Below are positions 1 to 7,573 of a DNA stretch of 64,000 nucleotides, one piece after another (positions within the stretch are counted from its first letter, which is position 1; every line of letters begins with the position of its first letter). A program made the position numbers and the translations under genes. The notes below the pieces were generated by a model that saw nothing but the letters and a program-made list of their open reading frames with translations, had not been told where the DNA came from and did no database searches. Source of the DNA: Fibrobacter sp. (GTDB lineage: Bacteria > Fibrobacterota > Fibrobacteria > Fibrobacterales > Fibrobacteraceae); the NCBI GenBank assembly GCA_024398845.1, contig JAKSIM010000004.1:1-64000 (forward strand), in the 5' to 3' direction.

Positions 1-1110
1 GGCCCAGAAAAGGTATTGGGCCTGCATGTGGATAACGGCATGATGCGCCTCGGCGAATCCCAGAAAATCATGGACTACCTCACCAAGGAAGGCATGAACA
101 ACCTGAAGATCCGCGACGCAAGCGAACACTTCCTTTCGAAGCTCGTGGGCATTACGGCCCCCGAAACCAAGCGCGGCATTATCGGCAAGGAATTCCTCGT
201 GGTGAAAGACGAGGAAATGGCAAAACTCAACTTGGACCCGAACCAGTGGATGATGGCCCAGGGCACCATTTACCCCGACACCATCGAAAGTGGCGGCACC
301 AAGAACGCCGACAAGATCAAGACGCACCACAACCGCGTCAAGGAAGTCCTGGACCTCATGGAAAAGGGCCTCGTGCTGGAACCGCTCGCCGACCTCTACA
401 AGGACGAAGTCCGCGCATTCGGCGAAGAACTCGGCATTCCGCACAACCTCGTGTGGCGCCATCCGTTCCCGGGTCCGGGTCTCGGCGTGCGCCTGCTTTG
501 CAGCGACGGCAAACTCGCCCAAGACATGGTCGCCTTCGATGACGTGAAGGACACCAACGGCGGAACCCTCGCCGACTACCTCAAGGCAAACAACATTTCT
601 GGCCGCATGCTCCCCATCAAGAGCGTGGGCGTGCAAGGCGACGGCCGCACCTACGCGCAGCCGTTCCTCCTCACGACCGCGGGCCTCTCCTGGAAGCAGT
701 GCGAAAAGTTCTCGACCGAACTTGCGAACCGTTTCAAGGCCATCAACCGCGTGATTTACCAGATTGGTAGCGTCGCCGATGAAGACCCGAAACTCGTGGA
801 ACAGTTCGCCACCCGCGAAAACTTCGACACGCTCCGCAAGTTCGACGACATCTGCACCACGTTCCTGCAAGAAAACAACCTGTACGAACAAATTTGGCAG
901 ATGCCCGTGGTGAGCGTCCCGCTCCGTACCGCAGGCAAGCCCTGCATCGTGATGCGCCCGGTGAACTCCACCGAAGCCATGACCGCGAACTTCGCCGAAA
1001 TCGACCAAGCGATGCTTGCAGGCCTCTGGCGCAAGTTCGAAGCCGAAGGCGCAGGCTCCCTCTGGTACGACGTCACCCACAAACCCCCGGGAACCATTGA
1101 ATGGGAGTAG
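1..1110 (+). CDS. guaA: GMP synthase (glutamine-hydrolysing), 3' part
   Basis: Makes GMP from XMP, ATP and glutamine in the cytoplasm, the last step of guanine nucleotide synthesis. The reading frame is open from base 1, so the gene begins outside the window; about 370 residues are visible. These cover most of the ATP-pyrophosphatase domain and the C-terminal dimerisation domain, with the motif RHPFPGPGLGVR in the middle and the family-typical ending HKPPGTIEWE. The N-terminal glutaminase domain and the P-loop are cut off. GC-rich codon use fits the chromosome rather than the island that follows. The stop is 5 bp before the first 303-bp repeat, so the coding region is intact at its 3' end. 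Its likely terminator lies inside that repeat. Confidence 0.97.
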   Translation, partial: GPEKVLGLHVDNGMMRLGESQKIMDYLTKEGMNNLKIRDASEHFLSKLVGITAPETKRGIIGKEFLVVKDEEMAKLNLDPNQWMMAQGTIYPDTIESGGTKNADKIKTHHNRVKEVLDLMEKGLVLEPLADLYKDEVRAFGEELGIPHNLVWRHPFPGPGLGVRLLCSDGKLAQDMVAFDDVKDTNGGTLADYLKANNISGRMLPIKSVGVQGDGRTYAQPFLLTTAGLSWKQCEKFSTELANRFKAINRVIYQIGSVADEDPKLVEQFATRENFDTLRKFDDICTTFLQENNLYEQIWQMPVVSVPLRTAGKPCIVMRPVNSTEAMTANFAEIDQAMLAGLWRKFEAEGAGSLWYDVTHKPPGTIEWE

Positions 1111-1115
1111 CGCGG

Positions 1116-1418
1116 ATGTTACCGAACTAGGTTGCCCACCCCCGTAGCAAACCCCCGTTCCAACCCCTTTGCAAAGGCCTCTGAGTTTTTCTCAGAGGCT
1201 TTTTTTGTTTGTGTGCAAACAGGTGTGGAACCAGGTTAGCAACTAGGTTAAAAACGCCTATTTCGCACTGGATTGGCCACTTTTGGTTGCAAACAACGTT
1301 GCAAATCTTGGTGGCAAAAATGGTGGCAAACTGGGTTGCAAAAACACGTTTCCAAGTAGCCAAGGATGGTGTGGAACTGAGGTGTGCAATTCGGTGGAAC
1401 AAGGGTTCTTAACCATCA
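1116..1418. repeat. 303-bp direct repeat, guaA-side copy (12-bp-period array plus terminator)
   Basis: This matches 26617-26919 base for base as far as I can read, at a constant offset of 25501. The flanks diverge at once on both sides (G versus T before it, T versus G after it). Most of it is a degenerate tandem array with a period of 12 to 13 bp and a core near GGTTGCAAA. Units start at about 1130, 1143, 1156 and 1167, at 1222, 1234 and 1246, at 1285, 1297, 1310, 1322 and 1334, and at 1368, 1381 and 1393. A hairpin terminator sits between the first and second groups. Single-base shifts between units rule out a coding repeat. Function is unknown; an attachment or protein-binding array is possible. 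Confidence 0.93.
1177..1206 (+). terminator. Rho-independent terminator for guaA, inside the direct repeat
   Basis: A 9-bp stem GCCTCTGAG/CTCAGAGGC with a five-T loop is followed by seven T. It lies 66 bp after the guaA stop. The same structure recurs at 26678-26707 in the second repeat, so the pre-insertion chromosome probably also had it here. Confidence 0.9.
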
Positions 1419-1619
1419 TAGAGAAAATTCACTCATTCCATTTTCGGGGAATCGGGAATGGCGATTTTGAGCGAATTTCAACGTTTTTCTTGCGGATTCC
1501 GCAATGGGATTCCCAGAAATTCGGCCCCAATTTCGGGACTTTCCCGAAAAGCGGGGAAAATCGACGTTTTTCGGGAATTGATTTGCGAATTTCGGACACC
1601 ATCTACCTGGAGGTTGCCT
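1419..1619. repeat. Repeat-dense region between direct repeat and tnsA; candidate transposon end
   Basis: No gene fits here. The 200 bp are packed with short direct repeats: GCGAATTTC at 1471 and 1585, ACGTTTTTC at 1481 and 1564, and CGGGAAT at 1453 and again near 1572. There are also inverted repeats: TTTCGGG/CCCGAAA at 1531-1549 and TTTCCC/GGGAAA at 1540-1559. Ends of Tn7 relatives carry several transposase-binding sites immediately before tnsA, and this position and texture fit that role. No matching copy was seen at the other end of the island, so the call is inference. The tail (TGGAGG, about 1608-1613) is the Shine-Dalgarno of tnsA. Confidence 0.5.
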
Positions 1620-1976
1620 ATGCAACGAAAAGAGCCCAAATGTCGCTGTGAAAAACGTGTAGTGGAAAAATCTACAGGCGTTTGCCGCCTATATAGCAGG
1701 CTCCAATCTGCCTACCTAGACATTCTTCAAGGAAGTGAATTCATTGAGTCCATTCAATGCAATGTACCTCTGGATGGTTTTTCCATGGGCGAATATACTA
1801 GCGATTTCCTTTGCAAACGTAAGGACGGAACGTTCATGGTCAGGGAATGCGTCGAAAGAAGATTCCTGACCAAACCCATGGTCATTTCCCTTCTGGATGC
1901 TTCAAGGCTTTTCTGGGCCAAGCGAGAAGTTTCTGATTGGGGTATAGTCACTACCCAGGAGAAAGCAGATGCATGA
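1620..1976 (+). CDS. tnsA: TnsA-like transposase endonuclease subunit (short form)
   Basis: In Tn7 relatives TnsA cuts the 5' ends of the element and partners TnsB. The ATG at 1620 has a strong ribosome site (TGGAGG) just upstream; the frame is open further upstream but without such a site. The product is only 118 residues, against about 270 for Tn7 TnsA, and covers just the nuclease-fold part. Visible blocks are SRLQSAYLDILQ, YTSDFLCKRKDG, VRECVERR and LLDASRLFWAKREVSDWGIV. The Asp of the PD-(D/E)XK fold is present. The usual first Glu position reads Gln, and the usual E-x-K reads E-C-V. The stop overlaps the tnsB start by 8 bp. The assignment rests on these blocks plus gene order. Confidence 0.8.
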   Translation: MQRKEPKCRCEKRVVEKSTGVCRLYSRLQSAYLDILQGSEFIESIQCNVPLDGFSMGEYTSDFLCKRKDGTFMVRECVERRFLTKPMVISLLDASRLFWAKREVSDWGIVTTQEKADA

Positions 1977-3792
1977 TATCAATTCGCTTTGGGAATCCAA
2001 TGACACAATCTATCGCATCCTGGATATCGTAGATGACGAATACCTGGTCATTGATTGCATAAAGCGTTGTAACCCGACCTTCATCAAGATGACAGACCTG
2101 GAGTCTGCAACCGCCATTACAGAAGAGGAATTAAGGCAAAGGGCAGGCATCACCATCCGAGACAACCTAAGTAGTCAGGAGCTGGCTGAGTGCAACAGGC
2201 GTTATACAATCATTAAGGATATCTTCAATGTCATCGGCAGTGACATTCAAAGATGCGAACAACTTCGAACTATGGCAAAGCTTAACAACCACAGCATACG
2301 TGGTGTTAAGAAATGGTTATACAAGTATGCAGCCTTCCAAGACATGCGAGTGTTTGCACCCAAAGAACAGACAGTTAAAGAATTGACGGAAGACCAGAAG
2401 AATTTTCGCTGGGCATTAAACAAGTTCTATTATACCCGTCACGGCAAGAACTTGTCTGACACATATATATGCCTTATTAAGGAAAAATATTGTGATGCCG
2501 AGGGTAAAATTCTACCCAACCGCCCAACAATGTTCCAGTTCAGGCACTTCTTCAAGAAACATCGGAACCTTCAGACAGAGTACATTAGCAGAGATGGTCT
2601 TAAAGATTATCAAATGAATCATCGGCCTCTACTTGGCGATGGTGTACAACAATTTGCCCCCACCATTGGCACTGGGATGCTAGATTCCACCATCTGTGAC
2701 ATCTACCTTTGCGACAATCAGGGTAACGTTGTAGGAAGACCAGTTCTTACTGCATGCGTAGATGCTTATAGTGGAATGTGTTGTGGTTATTCCCTTGGCT
2801 GGGAGGGTGGCATGTATAGCCTCAGAACTCTACTTACCAATGTAATTTCTGATAAGATTGTCCATTGTCGAAGCTTTGGTATTGAGATTACAAGGGACCA
2901 ATGGCCTTGTCAAGAATTACCCGCCACCCTAGTCACAGACAAGGGTTCTGAATACGCTTCAATGAATTTTGAACAATTAGCAGAACTTGGCATAACCATC
3001 GTAAACCTTCCTGCTTTTAGACCCGAATTAAAGGGACGTGTAGAAAAGCTCTTTGACCTCATTCAAACGTCCTATAAGCCGCATCTTAAAGGTCGTGGCG
3101 TCATTCAGACCGATTTCCAGAAGAGAGGTGGACATGATTATCGTCGGGATGCGAGTCTTACACTTCGAGATTTCGAATCCATCATCATCCATTCCATAAT
3201 CTATCATAACAACAGGCGAATGCTTGAAAAATTTCCATACACAGAAGACATGCTAAAACTAGAAGTTCCACCATTTCCTGTAAGTATTTGGAGCTACCAA
3301 AAGGAGCGTGGTTTAGGCAATCTAGTTGCAGTAACCAGCGAGATGCTTATCGCTGTGATGCTTCCCAGAACTACTGGAAAATTTACCCGAAAAGGACTTG
3401 TCGTTAATCGTCTTCGATATGCTTGCGATGGCTTTGCCGAGGAATTCCTGAAGGGAGGTAAAGTCATTGTAGCTTACAACCCTGACGATGTTTCCCATGT
3501 CTATCTGGTTGAGCAGGGATTTAAGAAATTCGAACTTATAGAGTCAAGATTCCTTGGTGCCAATTTGTCCCAAGTCGAAGAAACCCACCAAAAGCAAAGA
3601 GAACTTATGGACAAGTATTCGGAAGCAGCTTTACAAGGTAGAATTGACCTTGTAGCCCATATTCAGACCATAGCCGAACAAAGGTCAATCAAGCCTACAG
3701 ATAAACTGAAATCCATCCGTGAAACACGAAAAATGGAACAGCAAGAAAATCACATTGACCTGCTAAAGGAGCTTAACGATGGCAAACTTTAG
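1969..3792 (+). CDS. tnsB: TnsB-like DDE transposase
   Basis: This is the strand-joining transposase of the Tn7-like module. At 607 residues it is close to the family size. The N-terminal ~200 residues look like the DNA-binding region. The central retroviral-integrase-type domain shows Asp in MLDSTICDIYL (about residue 238), Asp in LVTDKGSEY (about 323) and Glu in LKGRVEKLFD (about 358), which together make a complete DDE set. A Mu-type beta-barrel and a charged tail that probably contacts TnsC follow. The start overlaps tnsA and has AGGAG upstream; the stop overlaps tnsC by 14 bp, so translation is likely coupled. Nothing suggests inactivation. Confidence 0.93.
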   Translation: MHDINSLWESNDTIYRILDIVDDEYLVIDCIKRCNPTFIKMTDLESATAITEEELRQRAGITIRDNLSSQELAECNRRYTIIKDIFNVIGSDIQRCEQLRTMAKLNNHSIRGVKKWLYKYAAFQDMRVFAPKEQTVKELTEDQKNFRWALNKFYYTRHGKNLSDTYICLIKEKYCDAEGKILPNRPTMFQFRHFFKKHRNLQTEYISRDGLKDYQMNHRPLLGDGVQQFAPTIGTGMLDSTICDIYLCDNQGNVVGRPVLTACVDAYSGMCCGYSLGWEGGMYSLRTLLTNVISDKIVHCRSFGIEITRDQWPCQELPATLVTDKGSEYASMNFEQLAELGITIVNLPAFRPELKGRVEKLFDLIQTSYKPHLKGRGVIQTDFQKRGGHDYRRDASLTLRDFESIIIHSIIYHNNRRMLEKFPYTEDMLKLEVPPFPVSIWSYQKERGLGNLVAVTSEMLIAVMLPRTTGKFTRKGLVVNRLRYACDGFAEEFLKGGKVIVAYNPDDVSHVYLVEQGFKKFELIESRFLGANLSQVEETHQKQRELMDKYSEAALQGRIDLVAHIQTIAEQRSIKPTDKLKSIRETRKMEQQENHIDLLKELNDGKL

Positions 3793-5014
3793 TTCTATGC
3801 TACCTCAATTATTACTAGGTGAGGACCTAGAGAAGGCACTCACTTGCCTTCCGCAATACAACCGTGAGGAAATCAAGACTTTATCAGCGAGCGAAAGACT
3901 TCTGAAACTTACTGACATCTATCGTATTTTCATTCCTACATCGATGACATACGAGATATACCAGAAGCTGTACACCATGGTTTCCATGTCCCTTCGGCAA
4001 AAAGGGAACATCGATTCCATAAAGCAGATGAACGCCAACTATAAGTGGGCACACGGTGGCGAGTTCCATGGCGTAGTCACAGGAGCATCCAGTAGTACAA
4101 TCATTGGCAATAGTGGCATCGGCAAAACATCGGCCATCCAATACGCCATTGGATTATTGGGTCCTATTCTGGAAACAGAAAAGCCTTACCATAAGGTTAT
4201 CCCCGTTCTTATGGTGAGTTGTCCATTTGACAGCAATTACAAAGGATTACTATGTCAAATTCTCATCAGTATTGACGAAATTCTTGGCACTAACTATTAC
4301 GAGCGAAGCGAAAAGAGCCACATGAACGCCCAACAAGTCCTAGGAATGGCATGTCAGCTTTGCCATCTATACGTTGGCACCCTAATCATAGACGAAATCC
4401 AATTCATCGTAGAACACAGAGCTGGCAAACAGCTTTACCTTATGATATTGCAACTCATTAACACCAGTTGTATTTCTGTTCTATTGGTTGGAACATCTGA
4501 ATGCATCTATTTCTTTCGCCAGGCTCCACAGATAGCAAGACGGTCTGTTGGACTTGAATATGGCCCTATGGATTTCGGAAATGATTTCAAGAAACTTTGT
4601 CAAACACTTTTCAACTACCAGTATGTTGCGAAGGATTCCGCACTTACAGATTCTTTAGTCTACTGGTTATATGAACATTCAGGAGGTATCAGTGCTTCAC
4701 TGGTCAGCCTTATTCATGACGCACAGGAAATCGCCATCATGAAGGGCAAGGAAATTCTTGGCATCGAAACGCTAACGGAGGCTTATAATTCCAGGCTAAA
4801 AATGCTCCACGGCTATACCACAGGTTCCATCACAAAACTTCAAACGTCAACCCATAAAGACAAGGTGGAATCAGCCTTTGCAACCTTCAAGCAAACAAAA
4901 TCTATTGATGTAGATGTCTCCATTGCCGATATCGTAGCCAAGGCAAAGAGGGACATGGCAGATGTCATGACCAGACTAAGAGAGCATATTACCATAGAGG
5001 TAATTCCATGTTAG
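3779..5014 (+). CDS. tnsC: TnsC-like AAA+ ATPase transposition regulator
   Basis: An ATP-dependent regulator that links the target-site protein to the TnsAB transposase. Its 411 residues include a clear Walker A (GNSGIGKTSA, about residues 110-118) and Walker B (LIIDEIQF, about 202-209). A sensor-like segment VLLVGTSE follows. This is the TniB/TnsC arrangement of AAA+ proteins. It begins inside the end of tnsB after AAAGGAG and overlaps the next gene by 7 bp, as part of one operon. All nucleotide-binding residues are intact, so it is probably active. Confidence 0.92.
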   Translation: MANFSSMLPQLLLGEDLEKALTCLPQYNREEIKTLSASERLLKLTDIYRIFIPTSMTYEIYQKLYTMVSMSLRQKGNIDSIKQMNANYKWAHGGEFHGVVTGASSSTIIGNSGIGKTSAIQYAIGLLGPILETEKPYHKVIPVLMVSCPFDSNYKGLLCQILISIDEILGTNYYERSEKSHMNAQQVLGMACQLCHLYVGTLIIDEIQFIVEHRAGKQLYLMILQLINTSCISVLLVGTSECIYFFRQAPQIARRSVGLEYGPMDFGNDFKKLCQTLFNYQYVAKDSALTDSLVYWLYEHSGGISASLVSLIHDAQEIAIMKGKEILGIETLTEAYNSRLKMLHGYTTGSITKLQTSTHKDKVESAFATFKQTKSIDVDVSIADIVAKAKRDMADVMTRLREHITIEVIPC

Positions 5015-6336
5015 GCTACATGCCAGAAATATACCCAGACGAACTCATTTATAGCTGGGTCAGTCGCTATTATAGTCACAATGGTTATCCAGGCTATAGG
5101 CAGGCTCTTGATGACCTGCTTGTTGGGAACAATGGCAGAGTCCACTTTGAGTTTGCTGGATATTTTAATGCGGACGCAATGAGTGTTATCAACTCCATGT
5201 ACTCTTTTCGAGATTTAATTCTGCAACACACCATGTTCCCTTACTACGCCCGATTCGACACATTAGAGCGTAGGCAAAATGCTTTAGCAGGCTTAATTGC
5301 TGGGGACAGGAAACTAGATTCTATGATGCAGTTTCCAAATGATAAAGTCCATCACCATCTAAAATTCTGTCCATCATGTTCCTATGAAGACCGTCAAAAG
5401 TATGGTGAAGCGTACTTCCATCGAATGCACCAAATTAGATGCATCAGCACATGTGCCAAGCACCATTGCAAACTTGTTGAAACACCCGTGAGGCTATATG
5501 GCAACGCTTCACCAAGGCTCCACGTCGCTGAGGAAATCATTTCCCAAACAGCAGAATCAATTCTTTCAAGTGATTTGGAAACAAAATTTTCCACCTACCT
5601 TGTGGACCTATTCAATGCCCCCATAAACTTTTCCAACTCAGTCCCCATCGGGGAATACTTGGCATCACGTCTGGAAGGAACGCAATACAAATCAACAATC
5701 AAATCTTACGTCTATTGTAAAGCCTTGGCTGATGACCTCAACCATTTTTATAGTCAAGATTGCATCCTGACGCACCATATCCAGAAGATTATCACGGGAA
5801 AACGCATTGATTTCACTCAGATTGCAAGAATCGGATTCTTTCTAGGAATAGCCACCAACGAACTAACCAATCCAATTATCATCCACCAGGAAAATCCATA
5901 CACACCAAGGATAAGAAAACCTCAGAATCACGATGTTCGAAGTGGAATGCAGACGGAGAACTGGAATGCCATGGACTCAGCCTCGTTACCGCTCGTAAGG
6001 AAGGTTATCGAAGACATCAAGCATGGTCAGGAAAGACCTGGCAAAATATCATCCAGAATTATCTGTCAAAAGATGGGTTGGCCAAGCAAGCGTCTAAATT
6101 ACTTGCCGTTATGCCGAGATGAAGTTTCAAGAAACATGGAACCCTTCGAGGAATACTGGGCAAAGGAAGTCGTATGGGCATTCAAAAAGGTCAAAGTAGT
6201 CGCTGGGCAAAAAAGGGTGTATTGGCGAGACATCAGAAACTTGACGAATATTCGAAGGGAACAGTTCCTGGCAACATTCCCCCTCTTAGCGAACTTCACC
6301 TCCAAGGACATTGCCGATGAAATCCAAAAACTTTAA
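5008..6336 (+). CDS. TniQ/TnsD-like target-selection protein
   Basis: In Tn7 relatives a TniQ-domain protein recognises the insertion site and recruits TnsC. Its 442 residues open with a TniQ-like segment (MPEIYPDELIYSWVSRYY). A zinc-finger region follows with CPSC near residue 120 and CISTCAKHHC near 145-154. The length is nearer to TnsD than to the short TniQ of CRISPR-associated transposons, and no Cas gene is present, so DNA-sequence-specific targeting is the likelier mode. The element sits just downstream of guaA, so guaA's 3' region is the obvious candidate target; that is inference. It is the last gene of the tns operon. Confidence 0.87.
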   Translation: MLGYMPEIYPDELIYSWVSRYYSHNGYPGYRQALDDLLVGNNGRVHFEFAGYFNADAMSVINSMYSFRDLILQHTMFPYYARFDTLERRQNALAGLIAGDRKLDSMMQFPNDKVHHHLKFCPSCSYEDRQKYGEAYFHRMHQIRCISTCAKHHCKLVETPVRLYGNASPRLHVAEEIISQTAESILSSDLETKFSTYLVDLFNAPINFSNSVPIGEYLASRLEGTQYKSTIKSYVYCKALADDLNHFYSQDCILTHHIQKIITGKRIDFTQIARIGFFLGIATNELTNPIIIHQENPYTPRIRKPQNHDVRSGMQTENWNAMDSASLPLVRKVIEDIKHGQERPGKISSRIICQKMGWPSKRLNYLPLCRDEVSRNMEPFEEYWAKEVVWAFKKVKVVAGQKRVYWRDIRNLTNIRREQFLATFPLLANFTSKDIADEIQKL

Positions 6337-6368
6337 CAAAAAATGTCCGCTCGTAAAAAAAATCCATT

Positions 6369-6397
6369 TTGACATCTTTTGACATCGAGGCTAATCT
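6369..6397 (+). promoter_or_regulatory. Promoter for the tyrosine recombinase gene
   Basis: TTGACA at 6369-6374 and TAATCT at 6392-6397 are separated by 17 bp, a good sigma-70-type pair. The -35 box lies in a tandem direct repeat TTTTGACATC (6367-6376 and 6377-6386), which could also be an operator. Confidence 0.6.
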
Positions 6398-6416
6398 ACA
6401 TTTAGAGAAAACGGAA

Positions 6417-6443
6417 CCTTACATAACTTTCGCTTATGTAAGG
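6417..6443 (+). promoter_or_regulatory. 10-bp inverted repeat in the leader of the recombinase gene
   Basis: CCTTACATAA (6417-6426) and TTATGTAAGG (6434-6443) form a perfect 10-bp stem with a 7-base loop, 20 bp before the recombinase ATG. It has no T-tract, so an operator or an RNA hairpin is likelier than a terminator. Confidence 0.6.
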
Positions 6444-6463
6444 CATAAAAAAGGGGAAAAATC

Positions 6464-7525
6464 ATGAACACAGCAAATCAGTCTATTCAGACCATCAATC
6501 CCTCCAATTTTCCCATTACCGAAGCCAACGCTGTCGAGATTCTTAACAGCAAGCCTGATTTTAATTCCCTTCCTGAATCTGACCGAACCCAGATTTTGAA
6601 AATTGCCGCAATCGATGATTACAAGAGTGAACTCCAACATAAGGCTAAAATTGCCAAGCTCAACTATTCTGACCTTAAGGCAACATTCCTGACCAACGCT
6701 AAATCAGTCCATACTAGAGAAGCCTATGTATTAGCCTTATCAAGATTGGAAATGTATTTGGGCATGCTGGGTAAATCCTTTGCAGAAATTTCAACTCTTG
6801 AAGCAGATAAGTTTATCCAGAGCCATTTCCTCTCCAAGCCCTTGTCCAAAGGGGCTTTAAACATGATGGCAGCAGACAGAGCCAGTGCATCTATTAGAAG
6901 AGACGCCTCCTGCATCGGAGCCTTCTATTCCTTTGTCCAGCGAATAAGCAATAATGAATTCGCCAATCCCTTCAGGGGAACAAGAGCAAAACCAGCTTTG
7001 CAACCTGTCAAAGAGCTTTGCGTACCCAGCAAGGAAGAGGTCGCTACCATCCTTGCTTCAAAGGATGTTCCAAAGGAATTACGAGCAGCAATCGCAATCA
7101 TGGCATACAGGGGAATTCGTGTTGGTGGACTTCCTGGATTGAACATTGATTACGTCAATCAGTCGTTCACCACTATGTCCAAGGGTAAGGCATACAACGG
7201 TCACTTGACCGAACTTGATTCTATAGGCTCCACCCCAGTTCTTAAATACTTCAATGTATTTGAGGGAAAAAAGAAACCCTTCAATGGAATGACAGCCCCG
7301 CAAATCAAAATGCAGGTGGCTTATTGGATGAAGAGGCTCCACCAGAAGGGAGCAATTTCTGTTTGTTATTCTTGTCATGACTTCAGACATCATTTTGCAG
7401 TAGCACAATATCGTGGCGATTACGCCAACAGCAATAAAGGCGACATTTATAGGCTCCAGAAGTTGCTAAATCATTCCAGCATCAGCATTACCGAAACTTA
7501 CCTGAAGACCCTGAACCTTATTTAA
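6464..7525 (+). CDS. Tyrosine recombinase/integrase
   Basis: A site-specific recombinase of the phage-integrase family, 353 residues. The N-terminal part (about 60-170) resembles a SAM-like core-binding domain. The catalytic part shows Arg in MAYRGIRVGGL (about 216), the HxxR box in CHDFRHHF (about 303-308), a later His in LLNHSSISITETYL and the nucleophile Tyr close to the C-terminus. It has its own promoter and leader, ribosome site AAGGGG and a terminator, so it is a separate unit from tnsABC-tniQ. It could have used the flanking 303-bp repeats as attachment sites, or resolve cointegrates. Which of these it does cannot be read from sequence. Confidence 0.9.
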   Translation: MNTANQSIQTINPSNFPITEANAVEILNSKPDFNSLPESDRTQILKIAAIDDYKSELQHKAKIAKLNYSDLKATFLTNAKSVHTREAYVLALSRLEMYLGMLGKSFAEISTLEADKFIQSHFLSKPLSKGALNMMAADRASASIRRDASCIGAFYSFVQRISNNEFANPFRGTRAKPALQPVKELCVPSKEEVATILASKDVPKELRAAIAIMAYRGIRVGGLPGLNIDYVNQSFTTMSKGKAYNGHLTELDSIGSTPVLKYFNVFEGKKKPFNGMTAPQIKMQVAYWMKRLHQKGAISVCYSCHDFRHHFAVAQYRGDYANSNKGDIYRLQKLLNHSSISITETYLKTLNLI

Positions 7526-7532
7526 AACAAAA

Positions 7533-7556
7533 AGAGGACCAAGGTCCTCTTTTTTT
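7533..7556. terminator. Bidirectional terminator
   Basis: AGAGGACC/GGTCCTCT stem, T-run on the right and A-rich run on the left, between the convergent recombinase gene and the coiled-coil gene. Confidence 0.9.
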
Positions 7557-7573
7557 GAACGAAGCAAATAAAA

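Noticed and set aside
1127-1402. 91-residue minus-strand frame inside the direct repeat (also at 26628-26903)
   Set aside because: Its FATQFATIFAT pattern is just the 12-bp DNA period translated; the period slips frame and there is no ribosome site.
1620-6336. CRISPR-associated transposon (CAST)
   Set aside because: No Cas gene and no repeat-spacer array occur in the island, and the TniQ-like protein is long like TnsD.
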